The notes: generated by a model from the letters alone, not told the origin. DNA of 64,000 nt from Rossellomorea marisflavi (GCA_003667865.1 CP033051.1:4161001-4225000), one strand, 5' to 3'. Counted from the first letter of the stretch, positions 47,114 through 57,323 are shown. A program made the numbers and translations.

Positions 47114-49186
47114 TTATTTCATGCTATTTTTTTCAAGGTTATATTTTTCTATTTTATAATATAGATTTCTCACCGAAACATTTAGTGCTTTTGCGGTAGC
47201 CGTTTTGTTACCTTTATTTTGTTCCAATGTTTCTTGAATAATGCTTTTTTCATACTCCTCAAGTCTTTTATTTAGATCCTGACCTTGTACCACTTGTTCT
47301 GCAAACTGAGTTTTCTCAGTTTGCAAGCTTGATTGTAGAGGAGGTAAGTGATGTCTTTCAATAATCGTTTCATTGTAATTCATAAATATAATGGCGCGCC
47401 CTAATACATTTTCTAGTTCGCGTACATTTCCTGGCCAATGATACCCCATTAGCTTTTCCATAGCTTGTAGAGAGACACCCTCCACATTACGTCCATAATC
47501 TTGGTTAATTTTATATATTAACCGCTCTGCAATAAGTGATATATCCGTAAGTCTATTTCTTAAAGGAGGGATTTGTATTGGCATTCGATTGATTCGGTAA
47601 TACAAGTCTTCTCGAAATGACCCTTCAACGATTCCTTTTTCAAGGTTTACATTCGTTGCTGCGATGACGCGTACATTAATACTAATGGATTTTGTACCTC
47701 CTACACGCACAATTTCATTTTCCTGTAATACGCGCAAAAGCTTAGCTTGTGTATTAGCACTAAGTTCCCCAATCTCATCTAAGAAAATGCTGCCATTGTT
47801 GGCTTCTTCAAAGAGTCCTCTTTTCCCCCCTCGTTTCGCTCCAGAGAATGCTCCTTCTTCATAGCCGAACAACTCACTTTCTAATAAGTTTTCAGCTATC
47901 GCAGCGCAATTTACCCGAATAAACTTGTTGTACTTTCGGTCACTAGCATTATGTATAGCGTGAGCAAATAACTCCTTACCCGTTCCAGATTCTCCTCTTA
48001 ATAGAACCGTTGCTGGTGTCTTCGCTCCAAGCTTTGCTTGTTCTATTGCCAGTTTCATTTCTTCGGATTCACCTATTATATCCTCAAACATATATTTTGC
48101 TTCTAGCGTTCGTATAATTTGTCTTGCTCGATCAAGTTCTTGTGTTAAAGATTGAATCTCAGACATATCGTGTATAACTCCAACACTACCTTTAAGCTTA
48201 TCATTTACAATGATTGGTGCAACATTCACGATGACTTCCTTACGCTTCGGACCAACCTTCATCCTCGTTCCTCTTATAGCTCTTCTTGTTTTCAGAACTT
48301 TCAAGTGAATACTCTCACCTTCGGAAATATCAGCAGTAGCTGGTTTTCCAATTACTTCTTCGTTCGTCAAGCCCGTGATTCTCGTATAGGCAGGGTTGAT
48401 AAGAATACCTTTCCCTTCCTCATCAACAACGGAGATTGCATCATCACTAGAATGAATAATGGCTTGAAGCATTGTTTGAATTTCCTTTAAGTTTGTAATT
48501 TCACCTGCAAGATTTACAACTTCCGTAATATCTTTAAATACAGAAAATGCTCCAATCATATTTCCTTCATCTGTAAGAATCGGAATACGATTTGTAATAA
48601 TCTTCATTCCATTTTCGAGTACTAGCTCTTGGTTTGTTTCCGTTCTTTTTGTTTCAAGAATACGGGGGAGTCCACTGGCTGGAATGACCTCGTAGATATA
48701 TTTCCCTATCGCTTCCTTGGCAGAGACACCAATCATTCTTTCGGCGCTTCGATTAAATAAGATGATGTATCCATTGTCATCAATCCCTACCATGCCATCA
48801 TCAGTAGAGTTAAAGATCAAATCTCGCTTAAAAGACTCATGTTTCAGTTCTTCAATAAGACTTTCCTTGTCTGCAAACAATTCAGCAATTAGAAACGCAA
48901 CTGTACCAGGAATTAAAACAGTATTCTTATTTCTCAAATCTCTAATTTCTTCAAAAACTTTCATATCCCCTGTCACTTCAATAACGATATCAATATGATC
49001 CGACAAGTAATTCTTCCAATTATCTCCTTCAGGTATATCCAGTTGACGAGCAAGGATTCTACCTGGTGCATCTTCATTTAGATCACAGACTGCTGCAACT
49101 TCCATTACAGAAGTTTCTTTCAATATTTTTAATATTGCTGTTCCACCATTACCTCCACCAACAATAAGTACCTTTTGCAAAATCAT
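47114..49186 (-). CDS. bkdR: sigma-54-dependent activator BkdR
   Basis: A 690-aa enhancer-binding protein that drives the bkd operon. Domains: an N-terminal Rossmann-like NAD(P)-binding region ([15 protein letters not shown], residues 1-110), PAS domains around 115-225 and 240-355, and an AAA+ domain (Walker A GESGTGKE near 403, sigma-54 loop GAFSGA, Walker B FLDEIGEL, arginine finger region). A C-terminal Fis-type helix-turn-helix [21 protein letters not shown] ends it. Length equals the B. subtilis protein. The ATG sits directly against GGGGTGA; TTG 49180 is an alternative with better spacing. Confidence 0.94.
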   Translation of the reverse strand: MILQKVLIVGGGNGGTAILKILKETSVMEVAAVCDLNEDAPGRILARQLDIPEGDNWKNYLSDHIDIVIEVTGDMKVFEEIRDLRNKNTVLIPGTVAFLIAELFADKESLIEELKHESFKRDLIFNSTDDGMVGIDDNGYIILFNRSAERMIGVSAKEAIGKYIYEVIPASGLPRILETKRTETNQELVLENGMKIITNRIPILTDEGNMIGAFSVFKDITEVVNLAGEITNLKEIQTMLQAIIHSSDDAISVVDEEGKGILINPAYTRITGLTNEEVIGKPATADISEGESIHLKVLKTRRAIRGTRMKVGPKRKEVIVNVAPIIVNDKLKGSVGVIHDMSEIQSLTQELDRARQIIRTLEAKYMFEDIIGESEEMKLAIEQAKLGAKTPATVLLRGESGTGKELFAHAIHNASDRKYNKFIRVNCAAIAENLLESELFGYEEGAFSGAKRGGKRGLFEEANNGSIFLDEIGELSANTQAKLLRVLQENEIVRVGGTKSISINVRVIAATNVNLEKGIVEGSFREDLYYRINRMPIQIPPLRNRLTDISLIAERLIYKINQDYGRNVEGVSLQAMEKLMGYHWPGNVRELENVLGRAIIFMNYNETIIERHHLPPLQSSLQTEKTQFAEQVVQGQDLNKRLEEYEKSIIQETLEQNKGNKTATAKALNVSVRNLYYKIEKYNLEKNSMK

Positions 49187-49403
49187 TCACCCCGAGTTAT
49201 TGGATAACGTGAAAAAAATTGCACGTCTAGTCTATTCTATCGATAATACTACCGCTTGACAATTAGTTGCTATATATTAAACTTTAAAAGTAAAGAATAA
49301 TTTTATTTGATATATGAAATTTTTCTGCTGTTTTCTAGCATTTACAGTGGATAATACACCACTTATGATTTTAAAAGATTATTGTTTTTAAGGGAGTTTA
49401 ATC

Positions 49404-49637
49404 ATGACACGTATTGTTGCATTAGTTATTATGTTGATTCCAGGCGCACTTGCTGCTTTAGGTATAAAATTAATGAGGGATATGTTATTTGGCATTCTCC
49501 AGCCACCAATTCCTTATTTGTGGCTACAATTTATATTAGGTTTCCTTCTCTTTGTTATTGGCCTTGGATTTATTGGTGGATTTATATTACATCGAGATCG
49601 AAAGAGAAATAAGGTTCAAGCTCGCTTTAAAAAGTAA
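49404..49637 (+). CDS. yqzF: DUF2627 membrane protein YqzF
   Basis: A 77-aa protein with two hydrophobic helices (IVALVIMLIPGALAALGIKL and LQFILGFLLFVIGLGFIGGF) and a basic tail RDRKRNKVQARFKK, matching the DUF2627 family; function unknown. AAGGGAGTTTAATC precedes the ATG. It sits between yqiK and bkdR as in B. subtilis. A TTGACA at 49256 may be part of its promoter. Confidence 0.87.
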   Translation: MTRIVALVIMLIPGALAALGIKLMRDMLFGILQPPIPYLWLQFILGFLLFVIGLGFIGGFILHRDRKRNKVQARFKK

Positions 49638-49647
49638 GTAACCATAG

Positions 49648-49702
49648 AACAACATAGAAAAAAGCTAGAGTATTTTATACTCTAGCTTTTTTCTATGTTG
49701 TT
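49648..49702. terminator. 26-bp perfect inverted repeat, bidirectional terminator yqzF/yqiK
   Basis: Arms 49648-49673 and 49677-49702 are perfectly complementary around TTT. The inner stem AAAAAAGCTAGAGTAT / ATACTCTAGCTTTTTT gives a T-run in either direction. It covers the yqiK stop codon. Confidence 0.92.
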
Positions 49703-50416
49703 TCGAAGTTGGAGGGCTTTTTCTGGATAATCTGTAAAAAAGGCTTCACAGTTACATTGAAATAATCTCTTCATCACATGTTCATCATTTACAGTATAAG
49801 GACGAACAGCTAAACCTGCTTTTTGGGAACTCTCTATGATTTCGTCAGGAGCAGCTAAGATATTAGGATGAAGTCCTTTCGCTCGGATTGAATCAGCATA
49901 TATCCAAGGCATGTAAATTCCACAGGAATACAAAGGAGCAATTTCAACTTCTGGAGCTAATTGAAAACACTTTACAATAGAATAATGGTTAAAGGACGAA
50001 ATAATAATTCTATTCTCATATCTAAATTCCTTTATTAACCCTATTAATTTTTGCTCAATTCCTTCATATGGAAATATATTATTTTTTAGTTCTACATTGC
50101 AGATTAACTGATTACCCTGCATCCATTCAAATACTTCCCGCAGTGTCGGAATAGGGTTCTTAGTGAAAGGCTTTTTGAATTTAAAGCTTGCATCTAGTTT
50201 CTGAAGTTCTTTCACAGTTAGGTCTTTTACATATCCCTTCCCATTAGTCGTTCTATCTACTTTCTCGTCATGAATGACAACGAGTTCACCATCTTGACTT
50301 ATTTGAACGTCTAACTCTATACCATCTGCCCCTACGTTCTCAGCTGCTCGAAAAGCAGACATAGTGTTTTCAGGAAAAGCGCTTGAAACTCCTCTATGCG
50401 CAAAAATTAGTGTCAT
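49682..50416 (-). CDS. yqiK: glycerophosphodiester phosphodiesterase YqiK
   Basis: A 244-aa GDPD-family TIM-barrel enzyme hydrolysing glycerophosphodiesters to glycerol 3-phosphate and an alcohol. FAHRGVSSAFPENTMSAF gives the catalytic His and RG pair; GIELDVQISQDGELVVIHD gives the metal acids and second His. No signal peptide, so cytosolic. ATG 50416 is best spaced from AGGTGA; the GTG at 50425 overlaps it. It begins 9 nt after the DUF342 gene stop. Confidence 0.92.
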   Translation of the reverse strand: MTLIFAHRGVSSAFPENTMSAFRAAENVGADGIELDVQISQDGELVVIHDEKVDRTTNGKGYVKDLTVKELQKLDASFKFKKPFTKNPIPTLREVFEWMQGNQLICNVELKNNIFPYEGIEQKLIGLIKEFRYENRIIISSFNHYSIVKCFQLAPEVEIAPLYSCGIYMPWIYADSIRAKGLHPNILAAPDEIIESSQKAGLAVRPYTVNDEHVMKRLFQCNCEAFFTDYPEKALQLRNNIEKS

Positions 50417-50425
50417 TAGATTCAC

Positions 50426-52000
50426 CTACTCTTGTGTTAATAGAAAATCTTTATAGTAAAAGGTTCCCTTTGTTTGAGACATGAGTGTTTTCTTTCTTCC
50501 TTTAATTTCTACATGGGTATTTGGAAAAAAAGATTTAATTGCTGTTACAGCACCTTCACCTTTTACAGCTAATAGTGAAGTGAATATTTTGCGTTGATGC
50601 TCTAGTTCCATTATCTCTATGACAATCCGATCAAATTGTTCTTGAAGTTGCCTGATTTGTTCATCATTTCTTGATTGTATTCTTGATTTTAATACATTAA
50701 GGGCTATCTGGTATTTATTTTTTGCATTTACCTTTTCTTTGTATTGTATTAATGTGCGTTTTAAGTCTCTCTCCAAACTTTCTCTATTAAATCCTGACAC
50801 ATAGACAAAAGTTTCACGCTCCACTCGGTTTCCTATTTGAGCACATACGATACTGCCTTCCGCAAAAAGTCGGCCACCAATAATTTTTCCTTTGCGCTCG
50901 TCCATTTTTATATGTCTTGCTTGGATTAAACAGCTACCCGCATAAAATGCAATATAGATGTCGTTTGAAGCTGTCATTTTACATTCATTTGCATGCTTAA
51001 CAAATATATTACGGCCAGCCTCTACATTTGTTATGTTATTCCCAAACACTCCACCTTTAATAAAAATGTCACCTTCATGAGACTTGATAAGAGTACAATT
51101 ACTTACTCCTAATTCACTCATAATTGATATATCATTCTTAGCCTCTACAGAGAAATTCGGTTGTACTGTCCCCTTTATTGTAACACTTCCATCAAACACA
51201 ATATTCCCAGTTTCTATCCCAACATCCCCGTTAATAAATAGATGATTACCAATTTTAATTTTACCATCTTCAAACTCTACGATTCCATCTCTTAGTGCCT
51301 TCAACACCGGCCGACCAGATTCCATTACTTCTGTAACTGTGCGCTTATCATATTGAAAAGGTTGATCTTGACCGGATTTACAGCGTATCTCTTTCCCTAT
51401 CACTGTTTTTCCTGGTATCCCTTTCGTAGATGAAGATTTTTCTGCTAAAATATCTCCCTTTTTCACTTGAACAAAGAAGTTCATATTAAAAAAGTCTGCG
51501 CTTCCATCTTCTGATATTTTGGGCTTTCGGTTCGGTTTTTCTATGTAAGTAATCGTTGCGTTTTGTCCATCTTTAACGTCTAATCCTTCAGCTACAACTG
51601 TGGTTACCATGGACTCAATATTCATAATTGCAGCATCGTTAATAAGACCCGGTAAAACTCCTAAGCCTTTTAACTTTGCTTTAATATTTTCAATAACAAC
51701 GTTTCTATTTTTCTCCAGTTCTTCAGGTGAGAGATATACGATAGCCTTTGCCTGCATTTCATCTTCTGTTACATAACAATCTATTTCAGGTCTTAGGATT
51801 CCAATCATTTTTTGAGAATTATCAGCATTTTGTAAGGAATCTTTTAATACAAGAAATTCAGATACATGAATTCTAGGGTTTTCTTGAATGAGCTTATTAA
51901 AATTTAAAATATGAAATCCGTCTCTTGACACTTTTATATAAAGGGTGTTGTTCTCCGGTTCTTGAATAAGCGAAAAGAATTCATTTTGGTATACTTCCAT
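50426..52000 (-). CDS. DUF342/FapA-family protein
   Basis: A 524-aa protein of the FapA (DUF342) family, named for flagellar or polar assembly roles in some bacteria but of unknown biochemistry. Segments: N-terminal region (1-150), a FapA beta-helix-like stretch rich in Gly/Asn turns (GIVEFEDGKIKIGNHLFINGD ... FVKHANECKM), then a coiled coil (LERDLKRTLIQYKEKVNAKN... about 405-470) and a short C-terminal beta domain. ATG 52000 is 11 nt after AGGGAG; GTG 52009 is too close to it. It is placed between yqiK and spo0A, where B. subtilis has unrelated genes. Confidence 0.8.
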   Translation of the reverse strand: MEVYQNEFFSLIQEPENNTLYIKVSRDGFHILNFNKLIQENPRIHVSEFLVLKDSLQNADNSQKMIGILRPEIDCYVTEDEMQAKAIVYLSPEELEKNRNVVIENIKAKLKGLGVLPGLINDAAIMNIESMVTTVVAEGLDVKDGQNATITYIEKPNRKPKISEDGSADFFNMNFFVQVKKGDILAEKSSSTKGIPGKTVIGKEIRCKSGQDQPFQYDKRTVTEVMESGRPVLKALRDGIVEFEDGKIKIGNHLFINGDVGIETGNIVFDGSVTIKGTVQPNFSVEAKNDISIMSELGVSNCTLIKSHEGDIFIKGGVFGNNITNVEAGRNIFVKHANECKMTASNDIYIAFYAGSCLIQARHIKMDERKGKIIGGRLFAEGSIVCAQIGNRVERETFVYVSGFNRESLERDLKRTLIQYKEKVNAKNKYQIALNVLKSRIQSRNDEQIRQLQEQFDRIVIEIMELEHQRKIFTSLLAVKGEGAVTAIKSFFPNTHVEIKGRKKTLMSQTKGTFYYKDFLLTQE

Positions 52001-52108
52001 CGAGGTCACTACTCCCTAATTCTTCGAAAATTTTCATTATTGCCATATATTATTATAATGGAAATTTATATATTTTTTAACATTTTTTCAAAAAAATTAG
52101 AAATAAAG

Positions 52109-52139
52109 AAAAGGTGGAAGGTAAGTACCTTCCACCTTT
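52109..52139. terminator. terminator of spo0A
   Basis: AAGGTGGAAGGTA (52111-52123) pairs perfectly with TACCTTCCACCTT (52126-52138); TTCTTTATTTC follows on minus. Confidence 0.8.
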
Positions 52140-52164
52140 CTCTATATCTTTATTCCTTACCCTC

Positions 52165-52950
52165 TCAAGAAGCTTTATGCTCTAAACGTAGCTTATCTGC
52201 TACCATTGCGATAAATTCTGAATTTGTTGGTTTCGCTTTTGTCATGCTAACCGTATATCCGAAAAGACTCGAAATGCTATCGATATTTCCACGACTCCAC
52301 GCAACCTCAATAGCATGACGAATGGCACGCTCTACACGAGATGCAGTCGTGTTATATTTCTTTGCAATATCCGGATACAGTACTTTTGTAATAGATCCAA
52401 GTAATTCAATATCGTTATAAACCATTGAAATGGCTTCACGTAAATATAAATAACCTTTAATATGTGCTGGCACACCAATTTCATGGATGATACTTGTGAT
52501 GCTTGCATCTAAGTTTTTAGGCTTTGAAGGCTCAGAATTCATTCTAGATGATAAGCTTGGTTTTTTAAGCACAGGATTTACTTTCCCACTAACTTGTCTA
52601 ATGTGACTTACAAGGTTTTCCATATCAAATGGTTTTAAAATAAAGTATGATGCCCCTAAGTCAACTGCTTTCTTTGTTACATCCTCTTGACCAAATGCTG
52701 TTAGCATAATAACATTTGGTACTTTAGACTTTTCACGAAGGCGCTCAAGTACCGCTAATCCATCTAAATGAGGCATAATAATATCTAAAACAAGAACATC
52801 TGGCTCTACCTCATCCAGAAGTTCTAGGCATTCTTGTCCATTATGAGCAATTCCGACCACTTCCAAATCACTTTGTTCAGAAATATACTCTTCTAATAAA
52901 GATGTTAATTCACGATTATCATCCACTATACAAACTTTAATTGATTTCAC
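52165..52950 (-). CDS. spo0A: sporulation master regulator Spo0A
   Basis: A 261-aa response regulator that, once phosphorylated by the Spo0F/Spo0B relay, starts sporulation. Receiver: VDDNRE acidic pocket, phospho-Asp in [12 protein letters not shown] near residue 56, Thr in MLTAFGQ, Lys in FILKPFD. The C-terminal DNA-binding domain contains [24 protein letters not shown] start with GGGAGG upstream, as in B. subtilis. Its leader carries a sigma-H-like promoter and 0A boxes. Confidence 0.97.
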   Translation of the reverse strand: MKSIKVCIVDDNRELTSLLEEYISEQSDLEVVGIAHNGQECLELLDEVEPDVLVLDIIMPHLDGLAVLERLREKSKVPNVIMLTAFGQEDVTKKAVDLGASYFILKPFDMENLVSHIRQVSGKVNPVLKKPSLSSRMNSEPSKPKNLDASITSIIHEIGVPAHIKGYLYLREAISMVYNDIELLGSITKVLYPDIAKKYNTTASRVERAIRHAIEVAWSRGNIDSISSLFGYTVSMTKAKPTNSEFIAMVADKLRLEHKAS

Positions 52951-53010
52951 TACAGGTTTCCTCCCTAATCCGATTAGAATCTTATGTCTATATATATTAT
53001 TCTAGATAAC

Positions 53011-53039
53011 TTTTTCGACAACGCAATAGCAAATCCTTT
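53011..53039 (-). promoter_or_regulatory. sigma-H-like promoter of spo0A with overlapping 0A box
   Basis: Minus strand AAAGGATTT (53039-53031) fits RNAGGAWWW; 12 nt later TCGAAAAA (53018-53011) fits RNGAATWW in 6 of 8. The Spo0A box TGTCGAA (53020-53014) covers the -10. Confidence 0.55.
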
Positions 53040-53135
53040 ATTTTTTCAAAAAAATCTTTATTTTTATTACTAAATCACTTATTTTCTTTCAAATACTCAC
53101 TTATTCGACTCCATTCGATATTCCTACCTTGATTT

Positions 53136-53142
53136 TGTCGAA
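53136..53142. promoter_or_regulatory. upstream 0A box of spo0A
   Basis: TGTCGAA on the plus strand, followed by A; a one-mismatch copy TTCGACT lies at 53104-53110. Confidence 0.45.
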
Positions 53143-53240
53143 AAATCTTTATTTTGATATTTCTAATCTTTAGTTGGGGTAGTAGTGTTTTCATTTATAA
53201 TATACGTAGTAATAAATTGCATAATAATTGTGAAATACAA

Positions 53241-53275
53241 TAAAAAAAACGGAGAACCGCTTGGGGATCCTCCGT
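53241..53275 (-). terminator. terminator of spoIVB
   Basis: Minus strand ACGGAG..ATCC pairs with GG..TCTCCGT, then eight T. Confidence 0.85.
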
Positions 53276-53284
53276 GTGCTAGCT

Positions 53285-54574
53285 TTAACTTGCTCGTTGA
53301 TGATCTTCTTTGTAAATGTTAATTCCTGCTTCATCAAGCATCCATTCAATATGAACACCATAACCACTTGTCGGATCATTTACAAATACATGAGTAACTG
53401 CACCAATCACCTTTCCATCCTGAATAATTGGGCTACCGCTCATTCCTTGGACGATTCCACCCGTTTTATCTAATAGATCCTGATCTGTTACTTTTAGAAC
53501 CATTCCTTTAGTTGCAGGAAATTTCTGTGGAATTGTACTTACAATCTCTATATCATAACGCTCCACTTTCGATCCTTCTACAACTGTTAAAATTTGAGCG
53601 GGGCCTTCTTTCACTTGATGAGATAATGCAATTGGCATTGGCTTATTCATCTGCTCATTAACAAGCGATCGGTTTAGTACCCCAAATATCCCGAAAGGAC
53701 TATTACGTGTAATATTTCCAATTACATCACGTTCTTCTGTGAAACGAGCTAGCTTTTCACCTGGTTTCCCGTCTGCACCTTTTTCAATCGAGGTAACCTC
53801 CGAACGAACGATTTGTCCATCTTCAACCACAATCGGTTTTTTCGTATCCATATCAGAAATGACATGACCTAATGCTCCATATTTTTTAGATACAGGATCA
53901 TAGAACGTCATTGTTCCAATACCTGCTGCAGAATCACGAATATACAAACCTAATTTATAGGATTGTTCCCCTTTATCTTTTAGAGGTAAGAGGGTTGTTT
54001 CGATGGTTTCTTTCTCTCTTTTAATGACCATATTAAGATGTTCTTCATTTTCTCCTGCTTTTTGTACAAATGGTGCTACATCAGATAAGTTTTCAATTTT
54101 CTTTCCGTTAATCTCTGTAATCATGTCTCCTACTTGAATTCCTGCTTTTTCTCCCGGTGATACTTTCCCTTGAACTGAATCAACTAGGTGATGTCCTACA
54201 ACTAAAACTCCAACCGAATTAAGTTTTACACCAATTGATTGTCCTCCAGGAATAACTTTAAAATCATCTAGTACTTCTACATTTACCTTCTTTATGGGCA
54301 AACCGGCTAATTCAAAAACAACTTCTTCTTTACCGATTTCATTCCCTTGGATTGTTAATTGTCCTTCTTGGTTGTGTAGCGATACTTCTTCTTGGCTGGA
54401 TGTAGACATTGCTGTTACAGCTTTAGACTTTGGAAGAGTCATTTTATCGCCTTTAATCATTGTTATGGTCTTAGGCGTATTTAGGTAATCATGAATTGAC
54501 TCGGAAAAGCCAATCATACAAAGTGAAACAAGGAGAATTCCACCAATTAATTTTCTAATTAAATCGTAATTCAA
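53285..54574 (-). CDS. spoIVB: SpoIVB serine peptidase (sigma-K checkpoint signal)
   Basis: A 429-aa forespore-secreted protease that cleaves SpoIVFA and so triggers pro-sigma-K processing. N-terminal membrane/signal helix [19 protein letters not shown], a PDZ domain near 110-190 ([17 protein letters not shown]) and an S55 peptidase domain with catalytic Ser in [12 protein letters not shown] near 375. I use TTG 54574 (10 nt after GAGGAG), which gives the family's usual N-terminus and length; longer in-frame GTG starts exist at 54583 and 54607 without well-placed ribosome sites. Confidence 0.93.
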   Translation of the reverse strand: MNYDLIRKLIGGILLVSLCMIGFSESIHDYLNTPKTITMIKGDKMTLPKSKAVTAMSTSSQEEVSLHNQEGQLTIQGNEIGKEEVVFELAGLPIKKVNVEVLDDFKVIPGGQSIGVKLNSVGVLVVGHHLVDSVQGKVSPGEKAGIQVGDMITEINGKKIENLSDVAPFVQKAGENEEHLNMVIKREKETIETTLLPLKDKGEQSYKLGLYIRDSAAGIGTMTFYDPVSKKYGALGHVISDMDTKKPIVVEDGQIVRSEVTSIEKGADGKPGEKLARFTEERDVIGNITRNSPFGIFGVLNRSLVNEQMNKPMPIALSHQVKEGPAQILTVVEGSKVERYDIEIVSTIPQKFPATKGMVLKVTDQDLLDKTGGIVQGMSGSPIIQDGKVIGAVTHVFVNDPTSGYGVHIEWMLDEAGINIYKEDHQRAS

Positions 54575-54663
54575 TATTTTCACTCTCCTCGCTTCTAATC
54601 CACACACTCACAATTGGCTACAGTTTTAATTTTGCCTAGAGACGTCACATTTATAACTGGAAG

Positions 54664-54697
54664 CTTATAAAAAAAGCTACCCATATTGGATAGCTTT
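54664..54697 (-). terminator. terminator of recN
   Basis: Minus strand AAAAGCTATCC pairs with GGGTAGCTTTT (one mismatch), then TTTT. Confidence 0.8.
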
Positions 54698-56395
54698 TCA
54701 ATTATTTTTTATAGAATTCGCAAGCTGAAGCAATTCTTTCGAATGTTCCTTAGTAAGGTCTGTGATTTCAACCCCTGATATCATACGACTTATCTCATTT
54801 ATTTTTTCAGAATCCTTTAAAAGTTGAACGGAGCTGCTTGTCCGTCCCTTTTGAGTTTTTTTCGAAATCAAGAGGTGATCATCAGCCATAGCTGCAACCT
54901 GAGGAAGATGCGAAATACAAATAACTTGTGAGTTGTGAGCTATGCTGTAGATTTTTTCCGCAATTGCTTGCGCAACTCGACCACTAACACCTGTATCGAC
55001 TTCATCGAAAATAATCGAAGTAATGCCCTGATGTTTTGAGAAAATTGTTTTGAGTCCGAGCATAATTCGAGATAATTCTCCCCCTGATGCCACTTTTGAA
55101 AGAGGCTTTAACGGTTCTCCTGGATTTGTTGAAATAAAAAATTCAACTATATCGACTCCGTCTCGTTTAAATTTAGGAGGATGAGTTGATTCATTCAAGA
55201 AATTCACCTGGAATGTTGTTTTATCCATATAGAGTTCTTTTAACTGCTCTTGAATTTGCTTAGTAAGCTTTTTAGCCCACTTTTGACGAATGGACGAAAG
55301 GTTGTTTGCCTCTAAGCTTAAATCCTTCTCTAAAGAGCTCTGCTTGTTTTGCAAAGTATTGATGTAACTATCACGGTTAGTAATTGTCTCAATCTCTTCT
55401 TCAATTTCAGCACCATATGTTACGATTTCTTCAATTGTACTACCATATTTTCTTTTTAATGAGTTAATCTCATTCAATCTTTCTTCAATAAATTCCAAGC
55501 GTTGTGGTTCAAATTCTAACGAGTCTAACTCTGAACGGACATTATGAATTACATCCTCTAATAGATAAAATGCATTGGATACTGATTCGGATAGCTTTCC
55601 ATAGCGGTTGTCGATATCAGCAGCTGTTTCTATATGGCTCATTGCAAGACCAGTCCAATCAAGACTACGGCTCTCACCTTGCAAACTGGTGTAAGCTGTT
55701 TGAAGGGACTCAAATAGTCGCTCAAAATTATGAAGTTTTCTTTTCTCTTCTTGCAATGCTTCATCTTCACCTAATTTCAAATCAGCTTTTTGGATTTCGT
55801 TAATCTGAAATGTAATAAGGTCTAATCGATGAGCCATTTCTTGTTCATTCTCATTTAGTTTTTTTATCTGTTTAATCGTTTGATCATATTCACTATATAT
55901 CTCTTGATAACTTTGAAGTGCTTTTTGAATGTCTTTGCCTCCGTATTGATCTAACAGTGTCAAATGAAGCGAATCATTCATCAATTCCTGATGCTCGTGC
56001 TGACCATGAATATCGATTAGGGTAGAGCCAATCTCACGAAGAATCCCTATCGTTACAAGCTTTCCATTTATTCTACATACACTTTTCCCATTAACTGAAA
56101 TCTCTCTTCGAACAACAACCATTCCATCCTCGATATCAATACCAAATTGTTGAGATTTGGCATAACAAGGATGTAGAGCTGTGTCTAGATAAAACAATCC
56201 TTCAATTTCTGCTTTTTTTTCTCCATGCCTAACAAACTCTGCTGAACCTCTTCCACCAACTAAAAGGTGAATGGCATCAATAATAATTGATTTCCCTGCA
56301 CCTGTCTCTCCGGTTAAAACCGTTAATCCTTGATCTAGCGGTAATTCTAGTTCATCTATAATTGCGAAGTTTTTTATTGAAATTTCCTGTAGCAA
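54698..56395 (-). CDS. recN: DNA repair protein RecN
   Basis: A 565-aa SMC-like ATPase acting early at double-strand breaks. Walker A GETGAGKS near residue 30, a long central coiled coil (about 155-360), then signature VASGGELSRIMLGLK, Walker B SIIFDEVDTGVSG and ISHLPQVAAMADDH. It follows ahrC by 19 nt, as in B. subtilis. Confidence 0.95.
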   Translation of the reverse strand: MLQEISIKNFAIIDELELPLDQGLTVLTGETGAGKSIIIDAIHLLVGGRGSAEFVRHGEKKAEIEGLFYLDTALHPCYAKSQQFGIDIEDGMVVVRREISVNGKSVCRINGKLVTIGILREIGSTLIDIHGQHEHQELMNDSLHLTLLDQYGGKDIQKALQSYQEIYSEYDQTIKQIKKLNENEQEMAHRLDLITFQINEIQKADLKLGEDEALQEEKRKLHNFERLFESLQTAYTSLQGESRSLDWTGLAMSHIETAADIDNRYGKLSESVSNAFYLLEDVIHNVRSELDSLEFEPQRLEFIEERLNEINSLKRKYGSTIEEIVTYGAEIEEEIETITNRDSYINTLQNKQSSLEKDLSLEANNLSSIRQKWAKKLTKQIQEQLKELYMDKTTFQVNFLNESTHPPKFKRDGVDIVEFFISTNPGEPLKPLSKVASGGELSRIMLGLKTIFSKHQGITSIIFDEVDTGVSGRVAQAIAEKIYSIAHNSQVICISHLPQVAAMADDHLLISKKTQKGRTSSSVQLLKDSEKINEISRMISGVEITDLTKEHSKELLQLANSIKNN

Positions 56396-56414
56396 GTAGT
56401 ACTCACCTCATCGT

Positions 56415-56864
56415 TTACAGCATTTCAATTAGTCTTTGAGAAACAACTTTTGTTTGCTCTTCAGTACTACAAATAATTAGTATTGTGTCATCACCACAAA
56501 GTGTACCTAGTATTTCATCCCAGTCTAGATTGTCTATAAGTGCACCAATAGCATTTGCATTACCTGGTAGTGTTTTCATTACAAGTAAATGTCCAGCTTG
56601 ATCAATCCGAATAAAAGCATCAATTAATGTACGTTTTAATTTTTGAAGTGGATTAAAACGTTGATCAGCCGGTAAGCTATATTTGTATCTTCCATCAAGT
56701 GTTGGAACTTTTACTAGGTGCAACTCTTTAATATCACGCGAGACGGTTGCTTGTGTAACATTAAAGCCTTCATTTTTAAGTGTTTCAACTAATTCATCTT
56801 GTGTTTCAATGTCGAGATTTGTAATAATTTCTCTAATTTTTATATGTCGTTGACCTTTGTTCAT
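56415..56864 (-). CDS. ahrC: arginine repressor ArgR/AhrC
   Basis: A 149-aa hexameric regulator of arginine metabolism. N-terminal winged helix [18 protein letters not shown] near 37-55; C-terminal arginine-binding/oligomerisation domain ending in [10 protein letters not shown]. The ATG at 56864 gives the standard [13 protein letters not shown]; it and the ATG three bases before follow AGAGGTG. It may control the art transporter at 29-31.5 kb. Confidence 0.95.
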   Translation of the reverse strand: MNKGQRHIKIREIITNLDIETQDELVETLKNEGFNVTQATVSRDIKELHLVKVPTLDGRYKYSLPADQRFNPLQKLKRTLIDAFIRIDQAGHLLVMKTLPGNANAIGALIDNLDWDEILGTLCGDDTILIICSTEEQTKVVSQRLIEML

Positions 56865-56990
56865 CATTTGAACTACACCTCTGATCCGCACTGTATATTT
56901 ATACCTCTTGTCTCATGTTAGCTTATTTTTATATTTATCACAATAAAAATAGAAGTACTAGGGCGCAATTGTGTTTTTTCTTAAATTAGT

Positions 56991-57135
56991 CTGTTACTAT
57001 CCACCCGAGGGTATCTACATTCTAAGGTGTTCCATAGGTACGGAACTTGGTTTTACTAAGGTTACATGCTAGAGCATTCAATCCGTCTCGCTACACCAAC
57101 GGAAGAGGAAGATCCTTCCACTCCAAGCAACTCGG
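56991..57135. repeat. about 150-bp palindromic repeat, copy F (degenerate)
   Basis: Only parts remain: inner GTTCCATAGGTACGGAAC (first module type) and the right end CTTCCACTCCAAGCAACTCGGTA. The left arm is eroded. The rest of 56892-57323 shows no gene. Confidence 0.65.
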
Positions 57136-57239
57136 TAAAGTACCGAAAGCCTCGATCTTATAATGTTCGCTCTGTAACTCATACGGATATTAATGGATTA
57201 TGGTTCTATTACCCTTTACTACAAAGAATCAATCATTAA

Positions 57240-57313
57240 TAAAAAGCTGTCTAAAAGGAGTCCTAATTCTCCCTATTGGTTGAATTCTGGTAACCTTTTT
57301 TTGACAGCCTTTG
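57240..57313 (-). terminator. terminator of the xseA-yqxC cluster
   Basis: Minus strand GGCTGTC pairs with GACAGC across a long structured loop, followed by TTTTTATT. Confidence 0.6.
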
Positions 57314-57323
57314 ATTATGATCA

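Noticed and set aside
6389..57135. The 150-bp repeats as insertion-sequence ends or CRISPR repeats
   Set aside because: No transposase, no regular spacing and no spacers; copies lie far apart in separate intergenic gaps.
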